A stretch of 64,000 nt of DNA from Arbacia lixula (taxonomy: Eukaryota > Echinodermata > Echinoidea > Arbacioida > Arbaciidae): NCBI GenBank assembly GCA_963669155.1, contig OZ022596.1, positions 124,001 to 188,000 on the forward strand. The letters run 5' to 3'. Positions within the stretch are counted from its first letter, which is position 1; each line of letters begins with the position of its first letter. A program made the translations under genes and the position numbers. Below are positions 35,293-49,710 of the stretch, one piece after another. The notes under the pieces are model-generated. The model was given only the letters and a program-made list of their open reading frames with translations, was not told the DNA's origin and did not search any database.

Positions 35293-36617
35293 GTCTCGTT
35301 TATTTTTATTCCAAATTTTTGTGGCATTGATATCTCAACAATGCATGAACCATGTTTCATCAAATATTCATCATGTATGAACATATATGTGAACATGGTC
35401 CAGCAACATTTTCAAGGTCATGACGTCATCGTGACGTCATGCACGAGCAAATAAATGAAAATCTATTATCTCATATAGTTCTAGAACTAGTAATTTCTGT
35501 GTAATGAAATTTGGCATGCATATAATTAACGAGTAGCCAATTATTTTCAATGAATAAAAACGCGCGCGTACGCATACGTTAGTGCAAAAACGCGCGCGCA
35601 AAATTTTAAAATGCTCAAAATCAACTCAAAATTGTTTTGCATATGTTTCAGGCCATTTCTAGCATTTCAAAAATTTCCGCGCGTGCGCGTGCGTTCGCGC
35701 GTTTTTCCGTGCGTTACGTGAACAAAACGTCAAAATTCCGTTTTTTTACTAGTATCATGTCTCTGAAGCTACAAACAAAACGTCCTGCAATTTTGAGCCA
35801 TTTCCATGCAATAACAAGGTCGTGCGGGTACGTCAAAGTTCAAAGTCTGCGCGTGCGTCAATACGTTTTTGTGTGCAAATATTGCAAAAAACATGACTAC
35901 CTTCAATCGGCCATAGCTCTTTAGAATATCCGGTGACCCCCATTTTGTTTTTAATATTTAGAAAGAGTATGAAATGTAAATGTGATTTCATGTGTCATTT
36001 TACCGGCAAGTACATGGTGACGTCATCATATTGCCATATGAATCGAAAAAATGAATTTTCAATTATGACGTCATGAACTTTTTTACCCGCTTTTGCATAT
36101 CTCAGTAATCCTTTGTCAATTTTCTCCCAAATTTCAGTATGTTGTGCCTAGGACATTGCTCTATGGGACGCTTGCCTTAACTTTTCAATTTGTTAACGTC
36201 TTCAAGGTGAAAATATGATTATAGGCATTAATGTCAGAATCAGACGTTTTCACGTGTAATGTCAATGGGAGGGTCATTTATTTGAAATCATGAAATGACA
36301 TGGCAATCTTTCAGGAGCTATATCTTTACCTAAGTTACGATCTTTTACTCTGAAATTTTAGTATGTTGTAGCTGAATCTAGTAGCTTTCGGCCATGTGGT
36401 CTCCATTTTTTCACTAGATATCGGGATCATGGCAAAATTTCAGCTTGAATATCGATTTCTAAATCATTCTACCACTGCTAGCGGGCATTACGTAAAAAGT
36501 GAATGCGAAGATTTGTGGCTCAATGGGTAAGGCGATGTTATAAGAACGTGCATTTACCAGCCCATGCCAGTGCATGAATTTACCAATGCAGACCACCTTA
36601 TACTTGTCCACAAGTAT
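35293..36617 (+). repeat. Monomer M18, short subfamily C
   Basis: 1325 bp, no difference from M16 seen by eye. A box from 36515; no B box. Confidence 0.92.
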
Positions 36618-38232
36618 GTCTCGTTTATTTTTATTCCAAATTTTTGTGACATGGATATCTCAACAATGCATAGGCCATATTTCATGAAATGTTCATCATG
36701 TATGGACATATATGTGAACATGTTACAGCAACATTTTCAAGGTCATGACGTCATCGTGACGTCATCTACGAGCAGTTTAATGAAAAACTATTACCTCATG
36801 TAGCTCTAGAACTGGTCATCTCTGTGTAATGAAATTTGACATGCATATACTTAATGAGTAGTTAATTAATTTCATTGGAAAAAAACGCGCGCGTACGCGT
36901 ACGTTAGTGCAAAAACGCGCGCGCAAAATTTTAAAATGCTCCAAATCAACTCAAAATTGTTTTGCATATGTTTCAGGCCATTTCTAGCATTTCAAAAATT
37001 TCCGCGCGTGCGCGCGCGTTCGCGCGTTTTTTCGTGCGTAACGCGAACAAAACGTCAAAATTCTGTTTTTTTACTGGATTCATGTTACTGACACTACATA
37101 CAACACATCCTGTCATTTTGAGCCATTTCCATGCAATAACAAGGTCGTGCGGGTGCGTCAAAGTTCAAAGTCTGCGCGTGCGTCAATACGTTTTTGTGTG
37201 CAAATATTGCAAAAAACATGACTACCTTCAATCGGCCATAGCTCTTCAGAATGGCCGGTGACCCCCAATTTTTTTTCAATATTCTGAAAGAGTGGGAAAT
37301 GTAGATGTGATTTAATGTTCGATTTACCTTTTAAATTTATGTTGATGTCATCATATTGCCATATGAATCGAAAAAATGATTTTTCATGTATGACGTCATG
37401 AACTTTTTTACCCGCTTTTGTGTATCTCAGTAATTCATGGTCAATTTTCTCCCAAATTTCAGTATGTTGTAGCTGAGACCTCGCTCCATAGTAGCAGTTG
37501 CCTTCATTTTTCATTTTGATGACGTCTTCACGGTGTAAACTTCATTATACGCATGAATGTCAAAATCGCACTTCCGTGTTATGTAAATGGAAGTGGTATT
37601 TATGAAATGACATGACGAGCTTCTAGGAGATGTATCTCACTAATATGTCAAGCTTTCACTCTGAAATTTCAGTATGTTGTAGCTGAGTCTACGAGCTTTC
37701 CGAAACGTTGTCTCCATTTTTTAATCAGATGTCGGGATCATGGTGAAATTTCAGCTTGAATATCGATTTCTTAATCATTCTAGCCCCTGCTGGGCATTAC
37801 GTGTTAAGTGAATGGGAAGATTTGTGGCTCAATAGGTAAGGCGCCGTTTTAAGATCTCGAGGCCCCCGGTTCGATTCCTGGCGTGGGTAGGGTCAACTTT
37901 TGCATTCCTTTTGCAATGTTTATTTTGCCATCTTCTTCTGTTCTATGCCTCACTTTGTCATTCTCTTTGAGATTTTCTTTCCAATTCTTTTTTCTCTCAC
38001 CCCATTCTCTTACATGACTATTAATCACGTTAGCATAAACATGTTACCATTTAGGAAATTCTCTGAAATTTTAGTATAATAGGTGCCCTATGAGCTTTCT
38101 TGAGCGCTATCTCACATTGCTTATGGATAGTTGGTGTCACGAATGAAGGTCTATAGTTCACCGTGCATTTTCCAGCCCATGTCTGTGCATGAATTTGCCA
38201 ATGCAGACCACCTGATACTTGTCCACAAGTAT
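36618..38232 (+). repeat. Monomer M19, subfamily A
   Basis: 1615 bp, no difference from M17 seen by eye. tRNA-like segment 37824-37881. Confidence 0.92.
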
Positions 38233-40115
38233 GTCTCGTTTCGTTAGAATTTTCTTTCTTTATTTATTATTATTTATTAGGTGGTCTGTCGCCAACGACA
38301 GATCACCTCTTAATTTCGTTAGAATTTTCTTTCTTTATTATTTATTATTTATTAGGTGGTCTGTCGCCAACGACAGATCACCTCTTAATTTCGTTAGAAT
38401 TTTCTTTCTTTATTATTTATTATTTATTAGGTGGTCTGTCGCCAACGACAGATCACCTCTTAATTTCGTTAGAATTTTCTTTCTTTATTTATTTATTTAT
38501 TATTTATTTATTTTTATTCCAAATTTTTGTGACATGGATATCTCAACAACGCATAGGCCATATTTCATGAAATGTTCATCATGTATGGACATATATGTGA
38601 ACATGTTACAGCAACATTTTCAAGGTCATGACGTCATCGTGACGTCATCTACGAGCAGTTTAATGAAAAACTATTACCTCATGTAGCTCTAGAACTGGTC
38701 ATCTCTGTGTAATGAAATTTGACATGCATATAATTAATGAGTAGCTAATTAATTTCATTGAAAAAAAACGCGCGCGTACGCGTACGTTAGTGCAAAAACG
38801 CGCGCGCAAAATTTTAAAATGCTCCAAATCAACTCAAAATTGTTTTGCATATGTTTCAGGCCATTTCTAGCATTTCAAAAATTTCCGCGCGTGCGCGCGC
38901 GTTCGCGCGTTTTTTCGTGCGTAACGCGAACAAAACGTCAAAATTCGGTTTTTTTACTGGATTCATGTTACTGACACTACATACAACACATCCTGTCATT
39001 TTGAGCCATTTCCATGCAATAACAAGGTCGTGCGGGTGCGTCAAAGTTCAAAGTCTGCGCGTGCGTCAATACGTTTTTGTGTGCAAATATTGCAAAAAAC
39101 ATGACTTCCTTCAATCGGCCATAGCTCTTCAGAATGGCCGGTGACCTCCAATTTTTTTTCAATATTCTGAAAGAGTGGGAAATGTAGATGTGATTTAATG
39201 TTCGATTTACCTTTTAAATTTATGTTGATGTCATCATATTGCCATATGAATCGAAAAAATGATTTTTCATGTATGACGTCATGAACTTTTTTACCCGCTT
39301 TTGTGTATCTCAGTAATTCATGGTCAATTTTCTCCCAAATTTCAGTATGTTGTAGCTGAGACCTCGCTCCATAGTAGCAGTTGCCTTCATTTTTCATTCT
39401 GATGACGTCTTCACGGTGTAAATTTCATTATACGCATGAATGTCAAAATCGCACTTCCGTGTTATGTCAATGGAAGTGGTATTTATGAAATGACATGACG
39501 AGCTTCTAGGAGATGTATCTCACTAATATGTCAAGCTTTCACTCTGAAATTTCAGTATGTTGTAGCTGAGTCTACGAGCTTTCCGGAACGTTGTCTCCAT
39601 TTTTTAATCAGATGTCGGGATCATGGTGAAATTTCAGCTTGAATATCGATTTCTTAATCATTCTAGCCCCTGCTGGGCATTACGTGTTAAGTGAATGGGA
39701 AGATTTGTGGCTCAATAGGTAAGGCGCCGTTTTAAGATCTCGAGGCCCCCGGTTCGATTCCTGGCGTGGGTAGGGTCAACTTTTGCATTCCTTTTGCAAT
39801 GTTTATTTTGCCATCTTCTTCTGTTCTATGCCTCACTTTGTCATTCTCTTTGAGATTTTCTTTCCAATTCTTTTTTCTCTCACCCCATTCTCTTACATGA
39901 CTATTAATCACGTTAGCATAAACATGTTACCATTTTGGAAATTCTCTGAAATTTTAGTATAATAGGTGCCCTATGAGCTTTCTTGAGCGCTGTCTCACAT
40001 TGCTTATGGATAGTTGGTGTCACGAATGAAGGTCTATAGTTCACCGTGCATTTTCCAGCCCATGTCTGTGCATGAATTTGCCAATGCAGACCACCTGATA
40101 CTTGTCCACAAGTAT
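38233..40115 (+). repeat. Monomer M20, subfamily A with three palindromic inserts
   Basis: 1883 bp, near-identical to M15; they differ around the first CpG tract (ATTTCATTGAAAA here, ATTTCTTCGAAAA in M15). tRNA-like segment 39707-39764. Confidence 0.92.
38279..38458 (+). repeat. Palindromic insert, three copies (M20)
   Basis: Hairpins at 38279-38308, 38354-38383 and 38429-38458; same layout as M15, copied with it. Confidence 0.9.
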
Positions 40116-41440
40116 GTCTCGTTTATTTTTATTCCAAATTTTTGTGGCATTGATATCTCAACAATGCATGAACCATGTTTCATCAAATATTCATCATGTA
40201 TGAACATATATGTGAACATGGTCCAGCAACATTTTCAAGGTCATGACGTCATCGTGACGTCATGCACGAGCAAATAAATGAAAATCTATTATCTCATATA
40301 GTTCTAGAACTAGTAATTTCTGTGTAATGAAATTTGGCATGCATATAATTAACGAGTAGCCAATTATTTTCAATGAATAAAAACGCGCGCGTACGCATAC
40401 GTTAGTGCAAAAACGCGCGCGCAAAATTTTAAAATGCTCAAAATCAACTCAAAATTGTTTTGCATATGTTTCAGGCCATTTCTAGCATTTCAAAAATTTC
40501 CGCGCGTGCGCGTGCGTTCGCGCGTTTTTCCGTGCGTTACGTGAACAAAACGTCAAAATTCCGTTTTTTTACTAGTATCATGTCTCTGAAGCTACAAACA
40601 AAACGTCCTGCAATTTTGAGCCATTTCCATGCAATAACAAGGTCGTGCGGGTACGTCAAAGTTCAAAGTCTGCGCGTGCGTCAATACGTTTTTGTGTGCA
40701 AATATTGCAAAAAACATGACTACCTTCAATCGGCCATAGCTCTTTAGAATATCCGGTGACCCCCATTTTGTTTTTAATATTTAGAAAGAGTATGAAATGT
40801 AAATGTGATTTCATGTGTCATTTTACCGGCAAGTACATGGTGACGTCATCATATTGCCATATGAATCGAAAAAATGAATTTTCAATTATGACGTCATGAA
40901 CTTTTTTACCCGCTTTTGCATATCTCAGTAATCCTTTGTCAATTTTCTCCCAAATTTCAGTATGTTGTGCCTAGGACATTGCTCTATGGGACGCTTGCCT
41001 TAACTTTTCAATTTGTTAACGTCTTCAAGGTGAAAATATGATTATAGGCATTAATGTCAGAATCAGACGTTTTCACGTGTAATGTCAATGGGAGGGTCAT
41101 TTATTTGAAATCATGAAATGACATGGCAATCTTTCAGGAGCTATATCTTTACCTAAGTTACGATCTTTTACTCTGAAATTTTAGTATGTTGTAGCTGAAT
41201 CTAGTAGCTTTCGGCCATGTGGTCTCCATTTTTTCACTAGATATCGGGATCATGGCAAAATTTCAGCTTGAATATCGATTTCTAAATCATTCTACCACTG
41301 CTAGCGGGCATTACGTAAAAAGTGAATGCGAAGATTTGTGGCTCAATGGGTAAGGCGATGTTATAAGAACGTGCATTTACCAGCCCATGCCAGTGCATGA
41401 ATTTACCAATGCAGACCACCTTATACTTGTCCACAAGTAT
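40116..41440 (+). repeat. Monomer M21, short subfamily C
   Basis: 1325 bp, like M16 and M18. A box from 41338; no B box. Confidence 0.92.
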
Positions 41441-43055
41441 GTCTCGTTTATTTTTATTCCAAATTTTTGTGACATGGATATCTCAACAATGCATAGGCCA
41501 TATTTCATGAAATGTTCATCATGTATGGACATATATGTGAACATGTTACAGCAACATTTTCAAGGTCATGACGTCATCGTGACGTCATCTACGAGCAGTT
41601 TAATGAAAAACTATTACCTCATGTAGCTCTAGAACTGGTCATCTCTGTGTAATGAAATTTGACATGCATATACTTAATGAGTAGTTAATTAATTTCATTG
41701 GAAAAAAACGCGCGCGTACGCGTACGTTAGTGCAAAAACGCGCGCGCAAAATTTTAAAATGCTCCAAATCAACTCAAAATTGTTTTGCATATGTTTCAGG
41801 CCATTTCTAGCATTTCAAAAATTTCCGCGCGTGCGCGCGCGTTCGCGCGTTTTTTCGTGCGTAACGCGAACAAAACGTCAAAATTCTGTTTTTTTACTGG
41901 ATTCATGTTACTGACACTACATACAACACATCCTGTCATTTTGAGCCATTTCCATGCAATAACAAGGTCGTGCGGGTGCGTCAAAGTTCAAAGTCTGCGC
42001 GTGCGTCAATACGTTTTTGTGTGCAAATATTGCAAAAAACATGACTACCTTCAATCGGCCATAGCTCTTCAGAATGGCCGGTGACCCCCAATTTTTTTTC
42101 AATATTCTGAAAGAGTGGGAAATGTAGATGTGATTTAATGTTCGATTTACCTTTTAAATTTATGTTGATGTCATCATATTGCCATATGAATCGAAAAAAT
42201 GATTTTTCATGTATGACGTCATGAACTTTTTTACCCGCTTTTGTGTATCTCAGTAATTCATGGTCAATTTTCTCCCAAATTTCAGTATGTTGTAGCTGAG
42301 ACCTCGCTCCATAGTAGCAGTTGCCTTCATTTTTCATTTTGATGACGTCTTCACGGTGTAAATTTCATTATACGCATGAATGTCAAAATCGCACTTCCGT
42401 GTTATGTCAATGGAAGTGGTATTTATGAAATGACATGACGAGCTTCTAGGAGATGTATCTCACTAATATGTCAAGCTTTCACTCTGAAATTTCAGTATGT
42501 TGTAGCTGAGTCTACGAGCTTTCCGGAACGTTGTCTCCATTTTTTAATCAGATGTCGGGATCATGGTGAAATTTCAGCTTGAATATCGATTTCTTAATCA
42601 TTCTAGCCCCTGCTGGGCATTACGTGTTAAGTGAATGGGAAGATTTGTGGCTCAATAAGTAAGGCGCCGTTTTAAGATCTCGAGGCCCCCGGTTCGATTC
42701 CTGGCGTGGGTAGGGTCAACTTTTGCATTCCTTTTGCAATGTTTATTTTGCCATCTTCTTCTGTTCTATGCCTCACTTTGTCATTCTCTTTGAGATTTTC
42801 TTTCCAATTCTTTTTTCTCTCACCCCATTCTCTTACATGACTATTAATCACGTTAGCATAAACATGTTACCATTTAGGAAATTCTCTGAAATTTTAGTAT
42901 AATAGGTGCCCTATGAGCTTTCTTGAGCGCTGTCTCACATTGCTTATGGATAGTTGGTGTCACGAATGAAGGTCTATAGTTCACCGTGCATTTTCCAGCC
43001 CATGTCTGTGCATGAATTTGCCAATGCAGACCACCTGATACTTGTCCACAAGTAT
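41441..43055 (+). repeat. Monomer M22, subfamily A, chimeric relative to M17
   Basis: 1615 bp. The first half matches M17/M19; the second half has the commoner bases (GTGTAAATTTC, GTTATGTCAATGG) and an altered A box (CTCAATAAGTAAGG) shared with M25 and M27. tRNA-like segment 42647-42704. Confidence 0.92.
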
Positions 43056-44670
43056 GTCTCGTTTATTTTTATTCCAAATTTTTGTGACATGGATATCTCA
43101 ACAATGCATAGGCCATATTTCATGAAATGTTCATCATGTATGGACATATATGTGAACATGTTACAGCAACATTTTCAAGGTCATGACGTCATCGTGACGT
43201 CATCTACGAGCAGTTTAATGAAAAAATATTACCTCATATAGCTATAGAACTGGTCATCTCTGTGTAATGAAATTTGACATGCATATAATTAATGAGTAGC
43301 TAATTAATTTCATTAAAAAAAAACGCGCGCGTACGCGTACGTTAGTGCAAAAACGCGCGCGCAAAATTTTAAAATGCTCCAAATCAACTCAAAATTGTTT
43401 TGCATATGTTTTAGGCCATTTCTAGCATTTCAAAAATTTCCGCGCGTGCGCGCGCGTTCGCGCGTTTTTTCGTGCGTAACGCGAACAAAACGTCAAAATT
43501 CCGTTTTTTTACTGGATTCATGTTACTGACACTACATACAACACATCCTGTCATTTTGAGCCATTTCCATGCAATAACAAGGTCGTGCGGGTGCGTCAAA
43601 GTTCAAAGTCTGCGCGTGCGTCAATACGTTTTTGTGTGCAAATATTGCAAAAAACATGACTACCTTCAATCGGCCATAGCTCTTCAGAATGGCCGGTGAC
43701 CCCCAATTTTTTTTCAATATTCTGAAAGAGTGGGAAATGTAGATGTGATTTATTGTTCCATTTACCTTTTAAATTTATGTTGATGTCATCATATTGCCAT
43801 ATGAATCGAAAAAATGATTTTTCATGTATGACGTCATGAACTTTTTTACCCGCTTTTGTGTATCTCAGTAATTCATGGTCAATTTTCTCCCAAATTTCAG
43901 TATGTTGTAGCTGAGACCTCGCTCCATAGTAGGAGTTGCCTTCATTTTTCATTTTGATGACGTCTTCACGGTGTAAATTTCATTATACGCATGAATGTCA
44001 AAATCGCACTTCCGTGTTATGTCAATGGAAGTGGTATTTATGAAATGACATGACGAGCTTCTAGGAGATGTATCTCACTAATATGTCAAGCTTTCACTCT
44101 GAAATTTCAGTATGTTGTAGCTGAGTCTACGAGCTTTCCGGAACGTTGTCTCCATTTTTTAATCAGATGTCGGGATCATGGTGAAATTTCAGCTTGAATA
44201 TCGATTTCTTAATCATTCTAGCCCCTGCTGGGCATTACGTGTTAAGTGAATGGGAAGATTTGTGGCTCAATAGGTAAGGCGCCGTTTTAAGATCTCGAGG
44301 CCCCCGGTTCGATTCCTGGCGTGGGTAGGGTCAACTTTTGCATTCCTTTTGCAATGTTTATTTTGCCATCTTCTTCTGTTCTATGCCTCACTTTGTCATT
44401 CTCTTTGAGATTTTCTTTCCAATTCTTTTTTCTCTCACCCCATTCTCTTACATGACTATTAATCACGTTAGCATAAACATGTTACCATTTAGGAAATTCT
44501 CTGAAATTTTAGTATAATAGGTGCCCTATGAGCTTTCTTGAGCGCTGTCTCACATTGCTTATGGATAGTTGGTGTCACGAATGAAGGTCTATAGTTCACC
44601 GTGCATTTTCCAGCCCATGTCTGTGCATGAATTTGCCAATGCAGACCACCTGATACTTGTCCACAAGTAT
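43056..44670 (+). repeat. Monomer M23, subfamily A
   Basis: 1615 bp, paired with M26. tRNA-like segment 44262-44319. Confidence 0.92.
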
Positions 44671-46292
44671 GTCTCGTTATTTATTTATTTTTATTCCAAA
44701 TTTTTGTGACATGGATATCTCAACAATGCATAAGCCATATTTCATGAAATGTTCATCATGTATGGACATATATGTGAACATGTTACAGCAACATTTTCAA
44801 GGTCATGACGTCATCGTGACGTCATCTACGAGCAGTTTAATGAAAAACTATTACCTCATGTAGCTCTAGAACTGGTCATCTCTGTGTAATGAAATTTGAC
44901 ATGCATATAATTAATGAGTAATTAATTTATTTCATTGAAAAAAAACGCGCGCGTACGCGTACGTTAGTGCAAAAACGCGCGCGCAAAATTTTAAAATGCT
45001 CCAAATCAACTCAAAATTGTTTTGCGTATGTTTTAGGCTATTTCTAGCATTTCAAAAATTTCCGCGCGTGCGCGCGCGTTCGCGCGTTTTTTCGTGCGTA
45101 ACGCGAACAAAACGTCAAAATTCTGTTTTTTTACTGGATTCATGTTACTGACACTACATACAACACATCCTGTCATTTTGAGCCATTTCCATGCAATAAC
45201 AAGGTCGTGCGGGTGCGTCAAATTTGAAAGTCTGCGCGTGCGTCAATACGTTTTTGTGTGCAAATATTGCAAAAAACATGACTACCTTCAATCGGCCATA
45301 GCTCTTCAGAATGGCCGGTGACCCCCAATTTTTTTTCAATATTCTGAAAGAGTGGGAAATGTAGATGTGATTTAATGTTCGATTTACCTTTTAAATTTAT
45401 GTTGATGTCATCATATTGCCATATGAATCGAAAAAATGATTTGTCATGTATGACGTCATGAACTTTTTTACCCGCTTTTGTGTATCTCAGTAATTCATGG
45501 TCAATTTTCTCCCAAATTTCAGTATGTTGTAGCTGAGACCTCGCTCCATAGTAGCAGTTGCCTTCATTTTTCATTTTGATGACGTCTTCACGGTGTAAAT
45601 TTCATTATACGCATGAATGTCAAAATCGCACTTCCGTGTTATGTCAATGGAAGTGGTATTTATGAAATGACATGACGAGCTTCTAGGAGATGTATCTCAC
45701 TAATATGTCAAGCTTTCACTCTGAAATTTCAGTATGTTGTAGCTGAGTCTACGAGCTTTCCGGAACGTTGTCTCCATTTTTTAATCAGATGTCAGGATCA
45801 TGGTGAAATTTCAGCTTGAATATCGATTTCTTAATCATTCTAGCCCCTGCTGGGCATTACGTGTTAAGTGAATGGGAAGATTTGTGGCTCAATAGGTAAG
45901 GCGCCGTTTTAAGATCTCGAGGCCCCCGGTTCGATTCCTGGCGTGGGTAGGGTCAACTTTTGCATTCCTTTTGCAATGTTTATTTTGCCATCTTCTTCTG
46001 TTCTATGCCTCACTTTGTCATTCTCTTTGAGATTTTCTTTCCAATTCTTTTTTCTCTCACCCCATTCTCTTACATGACTATTAATCACGTTAGCATAAAC
46101 ATGTTACCATTTAGGAAATTCTCTGAAATTTTAGTATAATAGGTGCCCTATGAGCTTTCTTGAGCGCTATCTCACATTGCTTATGGATAGTTGGTGTCAC
46201 GAATGAAGGTCTATAGTTCACCGTGCATTTTCCAGCCCATGTCTGTGCATGAATTTGCCAATGCAGACCACCTGATACTTGTCCACAAGTAT
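44671..46292 (+). repeat. Monomer M24, subfamily A
   Basis: 1622 bp, paired with M27; both have the private change GTCAAATTTGAAAGTC. tRNA-like segment 45884-45941. Confidence 0.92.
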
Positions 46293-48095
46293 GTCTCGTT
46301 TCGTTAGAATTTTCTTTCTTTATTTATTATTATTTATTAGGTGGTCTGTCGCCAACGACAGATCACCTCTTAATTTCGTTAGAATTTTCTTTCTTTATTA
46401 TTTATTATTTATTAGGTGGTCTGTCGCCAACGACAGATCACCTCTTAATTTCGTTAGAATTTTCTTTCTTTATTATTTATTATTTATTTATTTTTATTCC
46501 AAATTTTTGTGACATGGATATCTCAACAATGCATAGGCCATATTTCATGAAATGTTCATCATGTATGGACATATATGTGAACATGTTACAGCAACATTTT
46601 CAAGGTCATGACGTCATCGTGACGTCATCTACGAGCAGTTTAATGAAAAACTATTACCTCATGTAGCTCTAGAACTGGTCATCTCTGTGTAATGAAATTT
46701 GACATGCATATACTTAATGAGTAGTTAATTAATTTCATTGGAAAAAAACGCGCGCGTACGCGTACGTTAGTGCAAAAACGCGCGCGCAAAATTTTAAAAT
46801 GCTCCAAATCAACTCAAAATTGTTTTGCATATGTTTCAGGCCATTTCTAGCATTTCAAAAATTTCCGCGCGTGCGCGCGCGTTCGCGCGTTTTTTCGTGC
46901 GTAACGCGAACAAAACGTCAAAATTCTGTTTTTTTACTGGATTCATGTTACTGACACTACATACAACACATCCTGTCATTTTGAGCCATTTCCATGCAAT
47001 AACAAGGTCGTGCGGGTGCGTCAAAGTTCAAAGTCTGCGCGTGCGTCAATACGTTTTTGTGTGCAAATATTGCAAAAAACATGACTACCTTCAATCGGCC
47101 ATAGCTCTTCAGAATGGCCGGTGACCCCCAATTTTTTTTCAATATTCTGAAAGAGTGGGAAATGTACATGTGATTTAATGTTCGATTTACCTTTTAAATT
47201 TATGTTGATGTCATCATATTGCCATATGAATCGAAAAAATGATTTTTCATGTATGACGTCATGAACTTTTTTACCCGCTTTTGTGTATCTCAGTAATTCA
47301 TGGTCAATTTTCTCCCAAATTTCAGTATGTTGTAGCTGAGACCTCGCTCCATAGTAGCAGTTGCCTTCATTTTTCATTTTGATGACGTCTTCACGGTGTA
47401 AATTTCATTATACGCATGAATGTCAAAATCGCACTTCCGTGTTATGTCAATGGAAGTGGTATTTATGAAATGACATGACGAGCTTCTAGGAGATGTATCT
47501 CACTAATATGTCAAGCTTTCACTCTGAAATTTCAGTATGTTGTAGCTGAGTCTACGAGCTTTCCGGAACGTTGTCTCCATTTTTTAATCAGATGTCGGGA
47601 TCATGGTGAAATTTCAGCTTGAATATCGATTTCTTAATCATTCTAGCCCCTGCTGGGCATTACGTGTTAAGTGAATGGGAAGATTTGTGGCTCAATAAGT
47701 AAGGCGCCGTTTTAAGATCTCGAGGCCCCCGGTTCGATTCCTGGCGTGGGTAGGGTCAACTTTTGCATTCCTTTTGCAATGTTTATTTTGCCATCTTCTT
47801 CTGTTCTATGCCTCACTTTGTCATTCTCTTTGAGATTTTCTTTCCAATTCTTTTTTCTCTCACCCCATTCTCTTACATGACTATTAATCACGTTAGCATA
47901 AACATGTTACCATTTAGGAAATTCTCTGAAATTTTAGTATAATAGGTGCCCTATGAGCTTTCTTGAGCGCTGTCTCACATTGCTTATGGATAGTTGGTGT
48001 CACGAATGAAGGTCTATAGTTCACCGTGCATTTTCCAGCCCATGTCTGTGCATGAATTTGCCAATGCAGACCACCTGATACTTGTCCACAAGTAT
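46293..48095 (+). repeat. Monomer M25, subfamily A with two palindromic inserts
   Basis: 1803 bp. Apart from the inserts it matches M22. tRNA-like segment 47687-47744. Confidence 0.92.
46339..46443 (+). repeat. Palindromic insert, two copies (M25)
   Basis: Hairpins at 46339-46368 and 46414-46443; same leading tail as M15 and M20 but one copy fewer. Confidence 0.9.
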
Positions 48096-49710
48096 GTCTC
48101 GTTTATTTTTATTCCAAATTTTTGTGACATGGATATCTCAACAATGCATAGGCCATATTTCATGAAATGTTCATCATGTATGGACATATATGTGAACATG
48201 TTACAGCAACATTTTCAAGGTCATGACGTCATCGTGACGTCATCTACGAGCAGTTTAATGAAAAAATATTACCTCATGTAGCTATAGAACTGGTCATCTC
48301 TGTGTAATGAAATTTGACATGCATATAATTAATGAGTAGCTAATTAATTTCATTAAAAAAAAACGCGCGCGTACGCGTACGTTAGTGCAAAAACGCGCGC
48401 GCAAAATTTTAAAATGCTCCAAATCAACTCAAAATTGTTTTGCATATGTTTTAGGCCATTTCTAGCATTTCAAAAATTTCCGCGCGTGCGCGCGCGTTCG
48501 CGCGTTTTTTCGTGCGTAACGCGAACAAAACGTCAAAATTCCGTTTTTTTACTGGATTCATGTTACTGACACTACATACAACACATCCTGTCATTTTGAG
48601 CCATTTCCATGCAATAACAAGGTCGTGCGGGTGCGTCAAAGTTCAAAGTCTGCGCGTGCGTCAATACGTTTTTGTGTGCAAATATTGCAAAAAACATGAC
48701 TACCTTCAATCGGCCATAGCTCTTCAGAATGGCCGGTGACCCCCAATTTTTTTTCAATATTCTGAAAGAGTGGGAAATGTAGATGTGATTTATTGTTCCA
48801 TTTACCTTTTAAATTTATGTTGATGTCATCATATTGCCATATGAATCGAAAAAATGATTTTTCATGTATGACGTCATGAACTTTTTTACCCGCTTTTGTG
48901 TATCTCAGTAATTCATGGTCAATTTTCTCCCAAATTTCAGTATGTTGTAGCTGAGACCTCGCTCCATAGTAGGAGTTGCCTTCATTTTTCATTTTGATGA
49001 CGTCTTCACGGTGTAAATTTCATTATACGCATGAATGTCAAAATCGCACTTCCGTGTTATGTCAATGGAAGTGGTATTTATGAAATGACATGACGAGCTT
49101 CTAGGAGATGTATCTCACTAATATGTCAAGCTTTCACTCTGAAATTTCAGTATGTTGTAGCTGAGTCTACGAGCTTTCCGGAACGTTGTCTCCATTTTTT
49201 AATCAGATGTCGGGATCATGGTGAAATTTCAGCTTGAATATCGATTTCTTAATCATTCTAGCCCCTGCTGGGCATTACGTGTTAAGTGAATGGGAAGATT
49301 TGTGGCTCAATAGGTAAGGCGCCGTTTTAAGATCTCGAGGCCCCCGGTTCGATTCCTGGCGTGGGTAGGGTCAACTTTTGCATTCCTTTTGCAATGTTTA
49401 TTTTGCCATCTTCTTCTGTTCTATGCCTCACTTTGTCATTCTCTTTGAGATTTTCTTTCCAATTCTTTTTTCTCTCACCCCATTCTCTTACATGACTATT
49501 AATCACGTTAGCATAAACATGTTACCATTTAGGAAATTCTCTGAAATTTTAGTATAATAGGTGCCCTATGAGCTTTCTTGAGCGCTGTCTCACATTGCTT
49601 ATGGATAGTTGGTGTCACGAATGAAGGTCTATAGTTCACCGTGCATTTTCCAGCCCATGTCTGTGCATGAATTTGCCAATGCAGACCACCTGATACTTGT
49701 CCACAAGTAT
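48096..49710 (+). repeat. Monomer M26, subfamily A
   Basis: 1615 bp, near-identical to M23 (one change seen, CTCATGTAGC versus CTCATATAGC). tRNA-like segment 49302-49359. Confidence 0.92.

Larger units (their letters stand above)
32353..38232 (+). repeat. Tandem duplication of a C+A dimer (2 x 2,940 bp)
   Basis: 32353-35292 and 35293-38232 have the same length. I saw no difference in the lines I compared, including private variants of M16 and M17. It is the youngest-looking duplication in the array. Confidence 0.85.
30470..42320 (+). repeat. Higher-order duplication of M15-M16-M17 (shift 7,763 bp)
   Basis: 30470 to about 34560 corresponds to 38233 to about 42320 (A with three inserts, then C, then the first half of an A). 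The match switches to a different A type in the second half of M22, marking a recombination point. Confidence 0.8.
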
